From positions 248,001 through 312,000 of the forward strand of contig NZ_NBVR01000018.1 of the NCBI RefSeq assembly GCF_002607735.1: a DNA stretch of 64,000 nt, written 5' to 3'. The first letter of the stretch is position 1, and each line of letters opens with the position of its first letter. The notes under the pieces were generated by a model. It had not been told where the DNA came from. It worked only from the letters and a program-made list of their open reading frames with translations, and made no database searches. Both the position numbers and the translations under genes were made by a program. Of the stretch, positions 21,054 to 32,267 are shown piece by piece. The stretch is from Proteus alimentorum. GTDB taxonomy: Bacteria; Pseudomonadota; Gammaproteobacteria; Enterobacterales; Enterobacteriaceae.

Positions 21054-21171
21054 CGTCATATTTCAAGTTGTCGCGTTGTTGACTGTGTTCATTCGCACTA
21101 GTCACATACTCTTGTATGCTTCTAGCACTCATTCACTTGTCGCCTAGCTACACCTCGAACTATTTAGAGTA
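21054..21171. repeat. ~118-bp intergenic repeat, copy 2
   Basis: A second, same-orientation copy of the element at 20919, separated by 16 bases (period 135 bp). It differs by a handful of substitutions and one missing G (AGC-ACTC in place of AGCGACTC). Confidence 0.75.
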
Positions 21172-21249
21172 TGTACCCTGTTTTTAAATGATGTATACAG
21201 CATAAATAATCAATCGCTATTGATAAAGTTAAACAGAACAATCTATTTG

Positions 21250-21264
21250 ATAGATTATAGCTAT
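21250..21264. promoter_or_regulatory. OxyR-like site
   Basis: ATAG-ATTATAG-CTAT fits the OxyR half-unit ATAGnTnnnAnCTAT at every defined position. The expected second unit seven bases away is weak (ATAC and no CTAT). It lies 365 bases upstream of the peroxiredoxin start, with both repeat copies in between. Confidence 0.4.
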
Positions 21265-21462
21265 CAACTTAATACAATAAAGTAGGATTATTTATGACTC
21301 CTTGTATAACGATTCATTCTAATCAACTTTGAAAATGAATACTATGCTTGTTAACAAATCGTTACGAATAATATAATAAATTGACTTAGCATCTCTTTGA
21401 TATATCAAATGTAATCCTACAATATGACAAAAAGATGAAGTTCTAAATAGTTGTTAAATGTA

Positions 21463-22050
21463 TCAGTCATCAAGTTGGTGATGCTGTGCTCTTTCTAGCA
21501 ATTGTGGATAAAACTGCCAAAAAATCTCACTTAATTCATCGTAATGTGTTTCGAGTACGATATAAGAGCCAGCGAGTGCACTTAATCGCGGTCTTCTTCT
21601 CGCCATTCCTTTCAATGTTTGAGCAATATATGCCTTGTCTGCATAACGAATTAACCAAGATTGTGACCATAGATATTCATTGAGTTCTTGGAATTTTTCA
21701 GGCGTTTGCCATAAATCGGGTTCAATAATATTTCGAGTTCTGGTGACAAATTGAGCTAATGGGATGTCTGGTTCGAATTTTGACCAATTTAAAGAAAGAA
21801 AATGATCCCAAAAAACATCTAAGGTAATCGGTGAAACTCGGCGATATTCATCAGGAAATAACAGTCGAGCTTGTTTGACTAATGGGTGAGTGTCAGTGAG
21901 CACATCAATGCGTCTATGCATACGAATGCCCTCAATAACAGCTTGGCTGTAATCAGAGCTAGGCGTGCCTTTAACGTAATCTGCCATCATATTGCCTAAT
22001 AGAGAGCTTTTTGCCCTAAAGGCCAGATGTAAGTGAGCAAGATAATTCAT
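21463..22050 (-). CDS. acpH: ACP phosphodiesterase AcpH
   Basis: This 195-residue HD-like hydrolase removes the 4'-phosphopantetheine arm from acyl carrier protein. The N-terminus MNYLAHLHLA, followed by GNMMADYVKG, GIRMHRRID and TDTHP, is diagnostic and carries the metal-binding residues. The ATG at 22050 gives this N-terminus; the frame extends 16 codons upstream without family similarity. It is divergent from queA, as in E. coli. Confidence 0.92.
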   Translation of the reverse strand: MNYLAHLHLAFRAKSSLLGNMMADYVKGTPSSDYSQAVIEGIRMHRRIDVLTDTHPLVKQARLLFPDEYRRVSPITLDVFWDHFLSLNWSKFEPDIPLAQFVTRTRNIIEPDLWQTPEKFQELNEYLWSQSWLIRYADKAYIAQTLKGMARRRPRLSALAGSYIVLETHYDELSEIFWQFYPQLLERAQHHQLDD

Positions 22051-22157
22051 TTCATCATCATAGCGCTTTTTGAATAAAAAAGGGCTTCTTTGTTGCACTG
22101 ATAAGCTGGCAGCACTAGACTAGTCCGCCTGTTTTTTATGAAAGTAGTCGTTTAATT

Positions 22158-23231
22158 ATGCGTGTATCAGACTTTACATTTGAATTGCCAGAAGCCTTGA
22201 TTGCTCACTATCCACAACCTCAACGCAGTGGTTGTCGTTTGCTCTCTTTAGAAGGTGAGACTGGTGCTTTATCACACGGTATTTTTACCGATGTGTTAGA
22301 TAAAATAAATGCCGGTGATCTACTGGTTTTTAATAATACTCGCGTGATCCCCGCGCGTATTTATGGCCGTAAAGCGTCAGGTGGCAAAATCGAAGTGTTA
22401 GTTGAGCGTATGCTTGATGAACATCGCGTTCTTGCTCATGTTAGAGCCTCTAAATCACCGAAAGAAGGCGCTGCGCTTGTGCTAGGTGAAGATGAAAGTG
22501 TACAAGCAACTATGGTTGCGCGTCATGATACACTTTTTGAAATTCGCTTTGATGATGAAAGAGATGTTCTTACCATCCTGAATAGTATTGGGCATATGCC
22601 TTTACCTCCTTATATTGATCGTCCTGATGAAGAGTCTGATAAAGAGCTTTATCAAACGGTTTATAATGAACGTCCAGGCGCTGTTGCAGCCCCTACTGCG
22701 GGATTACACTTTGATGAACCATTACTTCAAGCCTTAAAAGAAAAAGGTGTTGAGATGGCATTTGTCACACTGCATGTTGGTGCTGGTACTTTCCAACCTG
22801 TGCGTGTTGATAATATCGAAGAACACACCATGCATTCTGAATACGCAGAAGTACCACAAGAAGTGGTTGATGCGGTATTAGCGTGTAAAGCACGTGGCAA
22901 TCGAGTGATTGCAGTGGGAACAACCTCTGTTCGTTCGTTAGAAAGTGCCGCGAAAGCAACAAAAGATGCGTTAATAGCACCTTTCTTCGATGATACTCAA
23001 ATCTTTATTTATCCTGGTTATCAATATCAAATAATTGATGCTTTGATTACGAATTTCCATTTGCCTGAATCGACTTTAATCATGCTAGTTTCTGCTTTTG
23101 CTGGGTATAAAAATACCATGAATGCATATAAAGAAGCGGTTGAACAAGAGTATCGTTTTTTCAGTTATGGTGATGCGATGTTTATTACTTGTAATCCTTT
23201 AGCTATCAATGAAAAAGTAGGACAAGAATAA
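22158..23231 (+). CDS. queA: S-adenosylmethionine:tRNA ribosyltransferase-isomerase QueA
   Basis: This 357-residue enzyme transfers and isomerises the ribosyl group of S-adenosylmethionine onto preQ1 at tRNA position 34, forming epoxyqueuosine. Typical segments are [16 protein letters not shown] at the start, [29 protein letters not shown] near residue 173 and [13 protein letters not shown]. It stands first in the queA-tgt-yajC-secD-secF cluster. The length agrees with E. coli QueA (356). Confidence 0.96.
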   Translation: MRVSDFTFELPEALIAHYPQPQRSGCRLLSLEGETGALSHGIFTDVLDKINAGDLLVFNNTRVIPARIYGRKASGGKIEVLVERMLDEHRVLAHVRASKSPKEGAALVLGEDESVQATMVARHDTLFEIRFDDERDVLTILNSIGHMPLPPYIDRPDEESDKELYQTVYNERPGAVAAPTAGLHFDEPLLQALKEKGVEMAFVTLHVGAGTFQPVRVDNIEEHTMHSEYAEVPQEVVDAVLACKARGNRVIAVGTTSVRSLESAAKATKDALIAPFFDDTQIFIYPGYQYQIIDALITNFHLPESTLIMLVSAFAGYKNTMNAYKEAVEQEYRFFSYGDAMFITCNPLAINEKVGQE

Positions 23232-23414
23232 AGATTTATTATTCTTTTTAACGTTTTTCTTCGTTTTATAAATCGTTATTTCAATTTTATTGCTGAATCC
23301 CTTTGACTAAGCACGGGTTTTTGTTGAAGTAACATATACAGCCGTCTAACAAATGATTAGAATGTGCTGTTTTTTATTGCGCATTGGACTGTTTTTCTGA
23401 TGCTTGGAGGATGA

Positions 23415-24557
<1,143 letters not shown>

Positions 24558-24568
24558 TGTATACGAGA

Positions 24569-24598
24569 AAGCCCAATTCTGTGTATGATATTGGGCTT
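24569..24598. other. tgt-yajC intergenic stem-loop
   Basis: AAGCCCAAT (24569-24577) and ATTGGGCTT (24590-24598) pair, but no T-run follows. It probably stabilises or partly separates the tgt message from yajC-secDF rather than ending transcription. Confidence 0.45.
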
Positions 24599-24642
24599 AT
24601 AACTTGAATATCGTCGATATCGACAACAATGAGGAAAAGTGA

Positions 24643-24978
24643 ATGAGTTTTTTCATTTCTGATGCTGTTGCTTCTGCTGGACAAGCTGCGCCTGAAGCTA
24701 GCTTTATGTCTATTTTACCGATGTTAGTGATCTTTATTCTGATTTTCTATTTTATGATCCTACGTCCACAGCAAAAACGTACTAAAGAACATCGTAAACT
24801 GATGGATTCTATTGGTAAAGGTGATGAAGTTTTAACGACTGGTGGTTTAATTGGTCGTGTTGTTAAAGTTTCAGATAACGGCTATATCGTTGTTGCTCTG
24901 AATGAAACAACAGAAGTAACTATCAAACGTGACTTTGTTGCCGCTGTATTACCTAAAGGCACAATGAAAGCTATTTAA
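24643..24978 (+). CDS. yajC: Sec translocon accessory protein YajC
   Basis: This 111-residue single-span inner-membrane protein joins SecDF in the holotranslocon. The membrane helix ([22 protein letters not shown]) spans about residues 26-47 and is followed by the basic cytoplasmic domain with [14 protein letters not shown]. secD follows after 32 bases. E. coli YajC has 110 residues. Confidence 0.95.
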   Translation: MSFFISDAVASAGQAAPEASFMSILPMLVIFILIFYFMILRPQQKRTKEHRKLMDSIGKGDEVLTTGGLIGRVVKVSDNGYIVVALNETTEVTIKRDFVAAVLPKGTMKAI

Positions 24979-25010
24979 TAACATTTCCCCAAAGGGAAAA
25001 GGGAACTGCC

Positions 25011-26858
25011 GTGCTAAACCGTTATCCTTTGTGGAAGTACCTGATGTTGATAGCCGCTATCCTCATCGGTCTGCTTTACGCACTTCCTAACCTATATGGT
25101 GAGGATCCGGCTGTTCAAATCACTGGCGCGCGGGGAACCGCCGCCAATGAGCAAACACTGGATCAAGTTCGATCTTTATTAGATAAAGAAAAAATTGAAG
25201 CGAAATCTATTGCACTTGAAAATGGTGCGATTTTGGCTCGTTTCGGTAACCCTGATATTCAGTTACGTGCCCGTGAAGTGTTGTTGCCTGCATTAGGCGA
25301 CCAGTTCATTGTTGCACTTAACCTTGCACCGGCAACACCAAAATGGTTAGAAGCCATTGGCGGTGAGCCGATGAAACTGGGGTTAGACTTACGTGGTGGT
25401 GTTCACTTCTTGATGGAAGTCGATATGGAAACCGCGTTAGGTAAACTTCAGGAACAAAATGTTGAAAGTCTACGTACATTATTACGTGATGAAGGCATTC
25501 CGTATTCATCTATCCGTAAAACGGATAATTATGGCGTTGAAATCCGTTTCCGTAATTCGGATGATCGCTCTAAAGCTTCAGATTACCTAACTCGTCGTAA
25601 TCAAGATCTCATTTTTAGAGATGGTGCAAATAACTCGTTAAGAGCTATTTTTACTGACGAACGTTTACGTGATGCGCGTACTTATGCAGTACAGCAAAAC
25701 ATCACTATCTTACGTAATCGTGTTAACCAGTTAGGTGTTGCAGAGCCATTAGTTCAACGTCAAGGCGCTGACCGAATTGTTGTTGAATTACCAGGTATCC
25801 AAGATACCGCTCGTGCTAAAGAAATCTTAGGTGCGACAGCAACATTAGAATTCCGTTTAGTCAATACCACTGTTGATCCTTCTGCGTTAGAAACAGGCCG
25901 TATTCCGGGCGACTCAGAAGTGAAATATACCCGTGAAGGTAGACCAACGATTCTTTATAAACGCGTTATTTTAACCGGTGACCACATTACTGACTCCACT
26001 TCTCAGGCTGATGAATATGGTCAACCTCAAGTGAATATTTCACTTGATAGCGCGGGTGGTTCTATCATGTCTAACTTTACGAAAGACAACGTCGGTAAAC
26101 CGATGGCAACACTGTTCGTAGAGTATAAAGACAGCGGTAAACGCGACGAGAATGACCGTGCTGTATTGGTTAAAAGCGAAGAAGTTATCAACGTTGCGAA
26201 TATTCAGAGTCGTTTAGGAAATAGCTTCCGTATTACGGGTATTTCAAATGCGAATGAAGCACGTCAGTTATCTCTGTTATTACGTGCTGGTGCGTTGATT
26301 GCCCCGATTCAAATCGTTGAAGAAAGAACGATTGGTCCAACTTTGGGTCTGCAAAATATTACTCAAGGTTTAGAAGCGTGTTTATGGGGTCTGATTGCGT
26401 CTGTTGCCTTTATGATAATTTATTATCGTAAATTTGGTGTGATTGCGAGTACGGCATTAATGGCAAACTTAGTGTTAATTGTTGGGGTAATGTCACTATT
26501 ACCGGGCGCAACACTGACCATGCCAGGTATTGCAGGTATCGTATTAACACTTGCCGTCGCCGTCGATGCCAACGTACTGATAAACGAACGTATCAAAGAA
26601 GAGTTACGTAATGGTCGATCAGTACAACAAGCAATCCATGAAGGTTATAAAGGTGCCTTCTCCAGTATTATTGATGCGAACTTAACCACATTAATTACAG
26701 CTGTGATCCTTTATGCAGTCGGTACCGGCTCAATTAAAGGCTTTGCTATCACAACTGCAATCGGGGTTGCAACCTCCATGTTTACCGCTATCGTCGGTAC
26801 TCGTGCGATTGTAAACCTGTTGTATGGTGGTAAACGCGTTAAGAAACTGTCTATTTAA
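25011..26858 (+). CDS. secD: Protein translocase subunit SecD
   Basis: This 615-residue RND-type membrane protein works with SecF to pull exported proteins across the membrane using proton flow. There is one N-terminal membrane helix, a large periplasmic P1 domain, and five more helices after about residue 450. The conserved [16 protein letters not shown] lies near residue 123. The proton-channel motif [17 protein letters not shown] is near 520. The start is GTG at 25011. E. coli SecD has 615 residues too. Confidence 0.96.
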   Translation: MLNRYPLWKYLMLIAAILIGLLYALPNLYGEDPAVQITGARGTAANEQTLDQVRSLLDKEKIEAKSIALENGAILARFGNPDIQLRAREVLLPALGDQFIVALNLAPATPKWLEAIGGEPMKLGLDLRGGVHFLMEVDMETALGKLQEQNVESLRTLLRDEGIPYSSIRKTDNYGVEIRFRNSDDRSKASDYLTRRNQDLIFRDGANNSLRAIFTDERLRDARTYAVQQNITILRNRVNQLGVAEPLVQRQGADRIVVELPGIQDTARAKEILGATATLEFRLVNTTVDPSALETGRIPGDSEVKYTREGRPTILYKRVILTGDHITDSTSQADEYGQPQVNISLDSAGGSIMSNFTKDNVGKPMATLFVEYKDSGKRDENDRAVLVKSEEVINVANIQSRLGNSFRITGISNANEARQLSLLLRAGALIAPIQIVEERTIGPTLGLQNITQGLEACLWGLIASVAFMIIYYRKFGVIASTALMANLVLIVGVMSLLPGATLTMPGIAGIVLTLAVAVDANVLINERIKEELRNGRSVQQAIHEGYKGAFSSIIDANLTTLITAVILYAVGTGSIKGFAITTAIGVATSMFTAIVGTRAIVNLLYGGKRVKKLSI

Positions 26859-26868
26859 GGAGCACGTT

Positions 26869-27837
26869 GTGGCACAGGATTATACTGTTGAACAATTAAA
26901 CCATGGTCGTAGAGTCATTGACTTTATGCGTTGGGACAACGTCGCCTTTAGTATTTCGTTTCTGCTTTTGATAGCGTCAATTGCTATCATTTCCGTGAAA
27001 GGATTTAACTGGGGACTGGATTTTACAGGTGGTACAGTAATTGAGATCAATCTCAGTCAACCAGCCGACCTTGATAAAATGCGTGATAGCCTAGATGCAG
27101 CGGGCTTTAAAGATCCTCTGTTACAAAATTTTGGTAGCAGTCGCGATATTATGGTGCGTATGCCTCCTGTTGAAGGACAGGCTGGTCAAGAATTAGGTAA
27201 GAAAGTTATCGATGTTATCAATGCTAAAGTTGATAACGATGCAGTGGTTAAACGTATTGAATTTGTTGGGCCTAGTGTGGGTAGTGAATTGGCTCAAACA
27301 GGGGCAATGGCGTTATTATCTGCACTTATCTGTATTCTTATCTATGTTGGATTCCGTTTTGAATGGCGTTTGGCGTTAGGTGCGGTTATTGCACTTGCGC
27401 ATGACGTGGTGATAACACTGGGTGTGCTTTCACTGTTCCACATAGAAGTTGACTTAACCATTGTAGCGTCATTGATGTCTGTTATCGGTTACTCACTGAA
27501 CGATAGTATCGTTGTATCAGACCGTATTCGTGAGAACTTCCGTAAAATTCGTCGAGGAACATCATATGAAATTATGAACGTTTCTCTTACACAGACATTA
27601 AGCCGTACCATCATGACATCAGCAACAACATTATTGGTTGTATTAATGCTGTATATCTTTGGTGGTTCAATGCTTCAAGGCTTCTCTTTAGTTATGTTAA
27701 TCGGTGTTTCAATCGGTACTATTTCTTCTATTTATGTGGCTTCTGCATTAGCACTGAAAATGGGAATGAAACGTGAACACTTGATCGTACAAAAAGTGGA
27801 AAAAGAGGGTGCCGATCAGACAACACTCTTACCATAA
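26869..27837 (+). CDS. secF: Protein translocase subunit SecF
   Basis: This 322-residue partner of SecD has six membrane helices with a periplasmic loop after the first. It shows the signature [12 protein letters not shown] near residue 46 and [19 protein letters not shown] near 210. The start is GTG at 26869 with AAGGAG upstream, matching the E. coli N-terminus; the longer frame overlaps secD. A strong terminator follows. E. coli yajD, tsx and yajI, which follow there, are absent. Confidence 0.96.
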   Translation: MAQDYTVEQLNHGRRVIDFMRWDNVAFSISFLLLIASIAIISVKGFNWGLDFTGGTVIEINLSQPADLDKMRDSLDAAGFKDPLLQNFGSSRDIMVRMPPVEGQAGQELGKKVIDVINAKVDNDAVVKRIEFVGPSVGSELAQTGAMALLSALICILIYVGFRFEWRLALGAVIALAHDVVITLGVLSLFHIEVDLTIVASLMSVIGYSLNDSIVVSDRIRENFRKIRRGTSYEIMNVSLTQTLSRTIMTSATTLLVVLMLYIFGGSMLQGFSLVMLIGVSIGTISSIYVASALALKMGMKREHLIVQKVEKEGADQTTLLP

Positions 27838-27865
27838 TAGAGCGTTTTTCTGGTAAAACATCGCA

Positions 27866-27902
27866 AACACCCTGCCAGTGTATACTGACAGGGTGTTTTT
27901 TG
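27866..27902 (+). terminator. secDF terminator
   Basis: Arms AACACCCTGCCAGT (27866-27879) and ACTGACAGGGTGTT (27884-27897), with one mismatch, are followed by a T-run. Confidence 0.9.
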
Positions 27903-27953
27903 TTCACTGAACAGGTACACTGTTTATGAGTATTGTCAAAAGTAGGAATAACT

Positions 27954-28403
27954 ATGCATTGCCCATTTTGTGGAGCCGTAGATACCAAGGTAATTGATTC
28001 CAGACTTGTTGGTGATGGTTCACAAGTGCGCCGTCGTCGCCAATGTCTTGTTTGCCATGAACGTTTTACTACCTTTGAAGTCGCAGAGTTAGTGATGCCT
28101 CGTGTTGTGAAAAGTGATGAAATTCGAGAGCCTTTTGATGAAGAAAAACTTCGTCGAGGTATGCTTAAAGCATTAGAAAAGCGTCCAGTGAGTTCAGATG
28201 ATGTTGAAGCTGCGATAAGCCATATCAAATCACAGCTAAGGGCGACGGGTGAAAGAGAAATCCCTTCAAAAGAAATTGGCAATTTTGTTATGGAGCAACT
28301 AAAGAAACTCGATAAAGTGGCTTATATTCGCTTTGCTTCTGTTTATCGTAGTTTTGAAGATATCCGTGATTTTGGTGAAGAAATTGCAAAATTACAGGAT
28401 TAA
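27954..28403 (+). CDS. nrdR: Ribonucleotide reductase repressor NrdR
   Basis: This 149-residue zinc-ribbon/ATP-cone repressor senses ATP/dATP and shuts off ribonucleotide reductase operons. The zinc ribbon uses CPFC at residues 3-6 and CLVC near 31. The ATP-cone begins with [21 protein letters not shown]. The ATG at 27954 gives the universal MHCPFC start; seven upstream codons in frame are spurious. ribD follows after 70 bases. Confidence 0.96.
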   Translation: MHCPFCGAVDTKVIDSRLVGDGSQVRRRRQCLVCHERFTTFEVAELVMPRVVKSDEIREPFDEEKLRRGMLKALEKRPVSSDDVEAAISHIKSQLRATGEREIPSKEIGNFVMEQLKKLDKVAYIRFASVYRSFEDIRDFGEEIAKLQD

Positions 28404-28473
28404 TACATTAATACTGTGCTTTATTTAATGATTTGAAAAATAACGATAAATAATAAAATTACATGTAATTATT

Positions 28474-29628
28474 ATGATAAATAACAACAGCAACAATCCA
28501 AGTGAAAATGAAAGCCTGCATGATGAACACTATATGCGTCGAGCCATTGAGCTTGCAGCATTAGGTCGCTTTACAACATCGCCTAATCCTAATGTAGGGT
28601 GTGTGATTGTAAAAGAGGGTGAGATTATTGGTGAAGGTTATCATCATCACGCAGGTGGCCCTCATGCTGAAGTCAATGCATTAAAAATGGCAGGAGATAA
28701 AGCAAAAGGGGCGACAGCTTATGTCACACTTGAGCCTTGTAGCCATTTTGGTAAAACGCCACCTTGTGCTGATGCCTTAATTAATGCAGGTATAAAGCGC
28801 GTTGTTGCTGCGATGCAAGATCCTAATCCTCAAGTTGCAGGACGAGGATTACACAAATTATTATCAGCGGGAATTGATGTATCACACGGTGTTTTAATGC
28901 AAGAAGCTGAAAAACTTAACGTTGGCTTTTTTAAACGAATGAGAACGGGCTTCCCTTATATCCAGTTAAAATTAGGTGCATCTTTAGATGGTAAAACGGC
29001 ATTAGCATCAGGTGAAAGCCAATGGATAACCTCAAAAGCATCTCGTCGGGATGTACAAAATTTCCGTGCCCAAGCCAGCGCTATTTTAACGACAAGTGCA
29101 ACAGTGCTTGCTGACAACCCTTCTATGAATGTACGTTGGGATGAGCTTTCAGATGAAATTAAAGCGCTTTATCCTGAAGAAACGCTACGACAACCTATTC
29201 GTATTGTCGCTGATAGCCAAAATAGAGTGACTAAAAATCATAAAATCACTCAAATTGAAGGCGAATGTTGGTTGGCGCGTACAAAATCACAGCCAAATGA
29301 CTGGCAAGGTAATGTATCAGAAATCCTATTACCAACGAATGGCAAAAACAGTGGTGTGGATTTAGTTTTATTAATGATGCAATTAGGTAAACGCAATATC
29401 AATACCGTATGGGTTGAGAGTGGCGCTCATTTTGCTGGCGCACTATTAGAGGCAGGGCTTGTTGATGAGCTTATTATTTATATTGCGCCTAAAATTTTAG
29501 GGAATGATGCGCGTGGATTATTTGCACTTTCACCACTTTCATCATTATCCGAAGCGCCTGAATTTACAGTAGATTCTCTCCAAAAAATTGGCTCTGATAT
29601 CAGAGTTTGTTTAAAACCTCGTTATTAA
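28474..29628 (+). CDS. ribD: Riboflavin biosynthesis deaminase/reductase RibD
   Basis: This 384-residue bifunctional enzyme deaminates and then reduces the pyrimidine intermediate of riboflavin synthesis. The N-terminal deaminase has HAEVNAL and PCSHFGKTPPC, providing the zinc ligands. The C-terminal reductase starts near residue 165 (YIQLKLGASLDGKTA) and contains VWVESGAHFAGALL. About 18 asparagine-rich residues precede the usual family start. No FMN riboswitch is seen upstream. Confidence 0.95.
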   Translation: MINNNSNNPSENESLHDEHYMRRAIELAALGRFTTSPNPNVGCVIVKEGEIIGEGYHHHAGGPHAEVNALKMAGDKAKGATAYVTLEPCSHFGKTPPCADALINAGIKRVVAAMQDPNPQVAGRGLHKLLSAGIDVSHGVLMQEAEKLNVGFFKRMRTGFPYIQLKLGASLDGKTALASGESQWITSKASRRDVQNFRAQASAILTTSATVLADNPSMNVRWDELSDEIKALYPEETLRQPIRIVADSQNRVTKNHKITQIEGECWLARTKSQPNDWQGNVSEILLPTNGKNSGVDLVLLMMQLGKRNINTVWVESGAHFAGALLEAGLVDELIIYIAPKILGNDARGLFALSPLSSLSEAPEFTVDSLQKIGSDIRVCLKPRY

Positions 29629-29649
29629 TAGACGCAAATAAGTGTGTCT

Positions 29650-29679
29650 ACGGCGCTATTTGTAGTAAAATAGCGCCGT
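29650..29679. other. Perfect stem-loop after ribD
   Basis: ACGGCGCTATTT (29650-29661) and AAATAGCGCCGT (29668-29679) form a 12-bp perfect stem with a 6-base loop. No T-run follows. It probably protects the ribD mRNA end; a protein-binding role is also possible. Confidence 0.5.
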
Positions 29680-29726
29680 GTGTGTTATTTCCTGTCGTTA
29701 CGACATCGTTATCAGCCAACTAAATG

Positions 29727-29748
29727 CCTTGATTTATCAAGGGTTTTT
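29727..29748 (+). terminator. ribD terminator
   Basis: CCTTGA/TCAAGG with a four-base loop, followed by GTTTTT. An outer AGCCAA/TTGGCT pairing is also possible. It lies between ribD and ribE. Confidence 0.55.
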
Positions 29749-29840
29749 GGCTCCTTTGCTGTGTAATAATAAAACAGAGCGCAGTAAAGGAAAGAATATG
29801 ATAAAATCCGCGCCCCGCGGATAGGAGAAAAAGGTAACCT

Positions 29841-30311
29841 ATGAACGTAATCAAAGGTGTTGTCGCGGCGCCAAACGCACGCGTAGCAATTGCAATTGCC
29901 CGTTTTAATAACTTCATCAATGACAACCTATTAGAAGGTGCGGTTGATGCATTAGAACGCATTGGACAAGTTTCCTCTGAAAATATTACCGTCGTTTGGG
30001 TTCCAGGCGCTTATGAGTTGCCATTAACGGTTAAAGCATTAGCCGAAAGCGACAAATACGATGCAGTTATCGCACTAGGTACTGTTATCCGTGGTGGAAC
30101 CGCACATTTTGAATACGTTGCTGGCGAATGTAGTTCTGGCCTATCTCAAGTTGCAATGCAAAGCGAGATCCCTGTGACTTTTGGTGTATTAACCACTGAA
30201 AGTATTGAACAGGCCATTGAACGCGCTGGAACAAAAGCGGGCAACAAAGGTGCTGAAGCGGCAATGACAGCACTTGAAATGATCAATGTACTTAAAGCCA
30301 TAAAAGGCTAA
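29841..30311 (+). CDS. ribE: 6,7-dimethyl-8-ribityllumazine synthase
   Basis: This 156-residue enzyme (ribE or ribH by naming school) condenses the RibD-pathway product with a four-carbon phosphate to give lumazine; family members form large icosahedral shells. Characteristic segments are ARFNNFIND near residue 19, VPGAYELPL near 55, [16 protein letters not shown] near 79 and [10 protein letters not shown] near 112. ATAGGAGAAA precedes the start. nusB follows after 28 bases, as in E. coli. Confidence 0.96.
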   Translation: MNVIKGVVAAPNARVAIAIARFNNFINDNLLEGAVDALERIGQVSSENITVVWVPGAYELPLTVKALAESDKYDAVIALGTVIRGGTAHFEYVAGECSSGLSQVAMQSEIPVTFGVLTTESIEQAIERAGTKAGNKGAEAAMTALEMINVLKAIKG

Positions 30312-30339
30312 TCATCTGTTTTAACTTAAGGGGAATTTT

Positions 30340-30753
30340 GTGAAACCTGCTGCTCGTCGTCGTGCTCGTGAGTGTGCTGTTCAAGCTATCTACTCATGGC
30401 AATTATCCGGAAATGACATCGCGGATGTGGAATTGGAGTTTTTATCCGAGCAGGATACCCAAGGTGTAGATATTGCTTATTTTCGTGAGCTTTTAGTGGG
30501 TGTTGCCATTAATGCAACACGTTTAGATAAGGCGATGGAACCTTATTTATCCCGCCAACTTGAAGAGTTAGGTCAAGTTGAAAAAGCAATTTTACGTTTA
30601 GCAATGTTTGAACTTAGCTTCCGTGAAGATGTTCCTTACAAAGTTGCGATTAACGAAGCGATTGAACTGGCTAAGGTATTTGGTGCTGACGATAGCCATA
30701 AATTTGTTAATGGCGTGCTTGATAAAGCTGCACCAACTGTACGTAAAAAATAA
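30340..30753 (+). CDS. nusB: Transcription antitermination factor NusB
   Basis: This 137-residue all-helical protein binds boxA RNA with NusE (S10) and supports antitermination of rRNA operons. The N-terminus [20 protein letters not shown] and the C-terminal [15 protein letters not shown] and FVNGVLDK are the family signature. The start is GTG at 30340, after AAGGGGAA. Confidence 0.96.
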   Translation: MKPAARRRARECAVQAIYSWQLSGNDIADVELEFLSEQDTQGVDIAYFRELLVGVAINATRLDKAMEPYLSRQLEELGQVEKAILRLAMFELSFREDVPYKVAINEAIELAKVFGADDSHKFVNGVLDKAAPTVRKK

Positions 30754-30786
30754 CGTTTTTCACGTTTCCTCTATGGTAAATAATTC

Positions 30787-30812
30787 AAGGCCGGTATTTC
30801 CGGCCTTTTGTT
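30787..30812 (+). terminator. ribE-nusB terminator
   Basis: AAGGCCGG (30787-30794) and CCGGCCTT (30800-30807) pair, followed by a short T-run. It lies 34 bases after the nusB stop. Confidence 0.75.
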
Positions 30813-30858
30813 TAATAAAGCTAGTCTAGTATGCACATAGCTCAATAGGAAATAGATA

Positions 30859-31842
30859 ATGCCTTGTGGTGAATTCTCCCTTATTAAGCAATATTTCACT
30901 TCACAACCTGTAAAACGAAAAGATGTGAGTACAGGAATTGGCGATGACTGCGCAATATTGACGGTACCTGAAAAGCAACAAGTTGCGATTAGTACCGATA
31001 CTTTAGTGAGTGGTATTCACTTCCTTCCTTCTATCTCACCTGAAGATTTAGCCTATAAAGCCCTTGCTGTAAATATTAGTGATTTAGCCGCTGTTGGAGC
31101 TGATCCCTCTTGGGCTTCACTCGCATTGACATTGCCAGAGACAAACAGTGAATGGCTTGAAGCATTTAGCCGTTCTTTCTTTGCTTTAGCTGAGTATTAT
31201 GCAATCCAGCTAATCGGTGGTGATACTACTCGTGGCCCTTTAAGTTTAACAATTACAATACAAGGGCTTGTTCCACAAGGAACCGCATTACTTCGTTCCG
31301 GTGCGAAAATAGGTGACTGGATCTACGTTACTGGGTTTTTAGGCGATAGTGCAGCAGGACTTGCTGTACTACAAGATAGATTAAAACCGATAGAAAAAGA
31401 GCACAGTGATTATTTTGTCGCAAGGCATTTACGCCCTCAGCCACGCTTACTACAAGGTCAGGCATTACGCCACTTAGCGACATCTGCCATTGATATTTCC
31501 GATGGACTTATTTCAGATTTAAACCATATTCTTACAGCAAGTGGTTGTGGTGCGCGCTTAAATTTAGATGCATTACCTTACTCGCCGGCGATGAAAGCAG
31601 AAGTGAGCGAAGAACAAGCGGAGATTTGGGCATTAAGTGGCGGTGAAGATTATGAATTATGTTTTACTGTGCCAGAAATTAACCGTGGCGCTTTAGAGAT
31701 TGCATTAGCGCATACAGGTGCAGATTTCCATTGTATAGGGCAAATTATGCCGATTAGCGAAGGCATTCGTTATTTACGTGATGGTAAAGATGTTTATCCT
31801 AATCTTAAAGGATTTGATCACTTTAGTGAGGGTAACGAGTAA
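30859..31842 (+). CDS. thiL: Thiamine-monophosphate kinase ThiL
   Basis: This 327-residue kinase makes the active cofactor thiamine diphosphate. ATP- and magnesium-binding motifs are visible: GIGDDCAIL near residue 27, [24 protein letters not shown] and [11 protein letters not shown] near 116, and [10 protein letters not shown] near 212. In E. coli thiL is followed by pgpA and yajO; here it is followed by a converging phnA and no pgpA. Confidence 0.95.
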   Translation: MPCGEFSLIKQYFTSQPVKRKDVSTGIGDDCAILTVPEKQQVAISTDTLVSGIHFLPSISPEDLAYKALAVNISDLAAVGADPSWASLALTLPETNSEWLEAFSRSFFALAEYYAIQLIGGDTTRGPLSLTITIQGLVPQGTALLRSGAKIGDWIYVTGFLGDSAAGLAVLQDRLKPIEKEHSDYFVARHLRPQPRLLQGQALRHLATSAIDISDGLISDLNHILTASGCGARLNLDALPYSPAMKAEVSEEQAEIWALSGGEDYELCFTVPEINRGALEIALAHTGADFHCIGQIMPISEGIRYLRDGKDVYPNLKGFDHFSEGNE

Positions 31843-31857
31843 CGTTTATCTAAATAA

Positions 31858-31880
31858 AAAGGCGCTTAATAAGCGCCTTT
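31858..31880. terminator. thiL/phnA shared terminator
   Basis: AAAGGCGCTT (31858-31867) and AAGCGCCTTT (31871-31880) pair. The U-tract is better on the minus strand, so it mainly serves phnA. Confidence 0.6.
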
Positions 31881-31931
31881 GAGAATGCTAAGAATATCTG
31901 AATGAATTAATAAAGGTATTATTAATTTATC

Positions 31932-32267
31932 TTAGTTTTTCTTCACAAATTCAGATTTTAACTTCATTGGCCCAAAGCCATCAATTTTACAATCAATGTT
32001 ATGGTCGCCTTCCACTAAACGGATACCTTTTACTTTCGTACCGATTTTCAGCATAGTAGAGCTACCTTTGACTTTCAGATCTTTAATCACAGTCACTGAA
32101 TCGCCATCGGCTAATAAGTTACCGTTAGCATCTTTAACAATCAATTCATCGCTTTCAACAACAGGCTCAGCATCGTTCCACTCATGAGCACATTCAGGGC
32201 ACACGTACATTGCACCATCTTCATAGGTGTATTCTGAATTGCACTTAGGACAAGAAGGTAATGACAT
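31932..32267 (-). CDS. yjdM: PhnA/YjdM-family zinc-ribbon protein
   Basis: This 111-residue conserved protein (also called phnA) is nearly identical by eye to E. coli YjdM. A zinc ribbon ([10 protein letters not shown] then CPECAHEW) occupies residues 6-32. A small C-terminal domain carries [14 protein letters not shown] and [21 protein letters not shown]. Despite the old name, phosphonate use has not been shown for this protein. The ATG at 32267 gives the MSLPSCPKC start; eight upstream codons are dismissed. Confidence 0.93.
   Translation of the reverse strand: MSLPSCPKCNSEYTYEDGAMYVCPECAHEWNDAEPVVESDELIVKDANGNLLADGDSVTVIKDLKVKGSSTMLKIGTKVKGIRLVEGDHNIDCKIDGFGPMKLKSEFVKKN

Larger units (their letters stand above)
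20886..21462. other. Peroxiredoxin-acpH intergenic region
   Basis: This 577-bp gap contains two tandem ~119-bp repeats (20919-21171), an OxyR-like motif (21250-21264), and a 14-bp palindrome TTTGATATATCAAA at 21396-21409. I see no gene in it; frames crossing the repeats are by-products of the duplication. Confidence 0.6.

Noticed and set aside
20746-21147. A plus-strand frame of 133 codons with an internal duplicated hydrophobic segment
   Set aside because: It crosses the antisense of the peroxiredoxin 5' end and both tandem repeats; the internal duplication is just the DNA repeat read in frame. No ribosome-binding site.
28404-29840. A possible FMN riboswitch controlling ribD or ribE
   Set aside because: I did not see the conserved RFN elements upstream of either gene; in gammaproteobacteria this switch usually precedes ribB.
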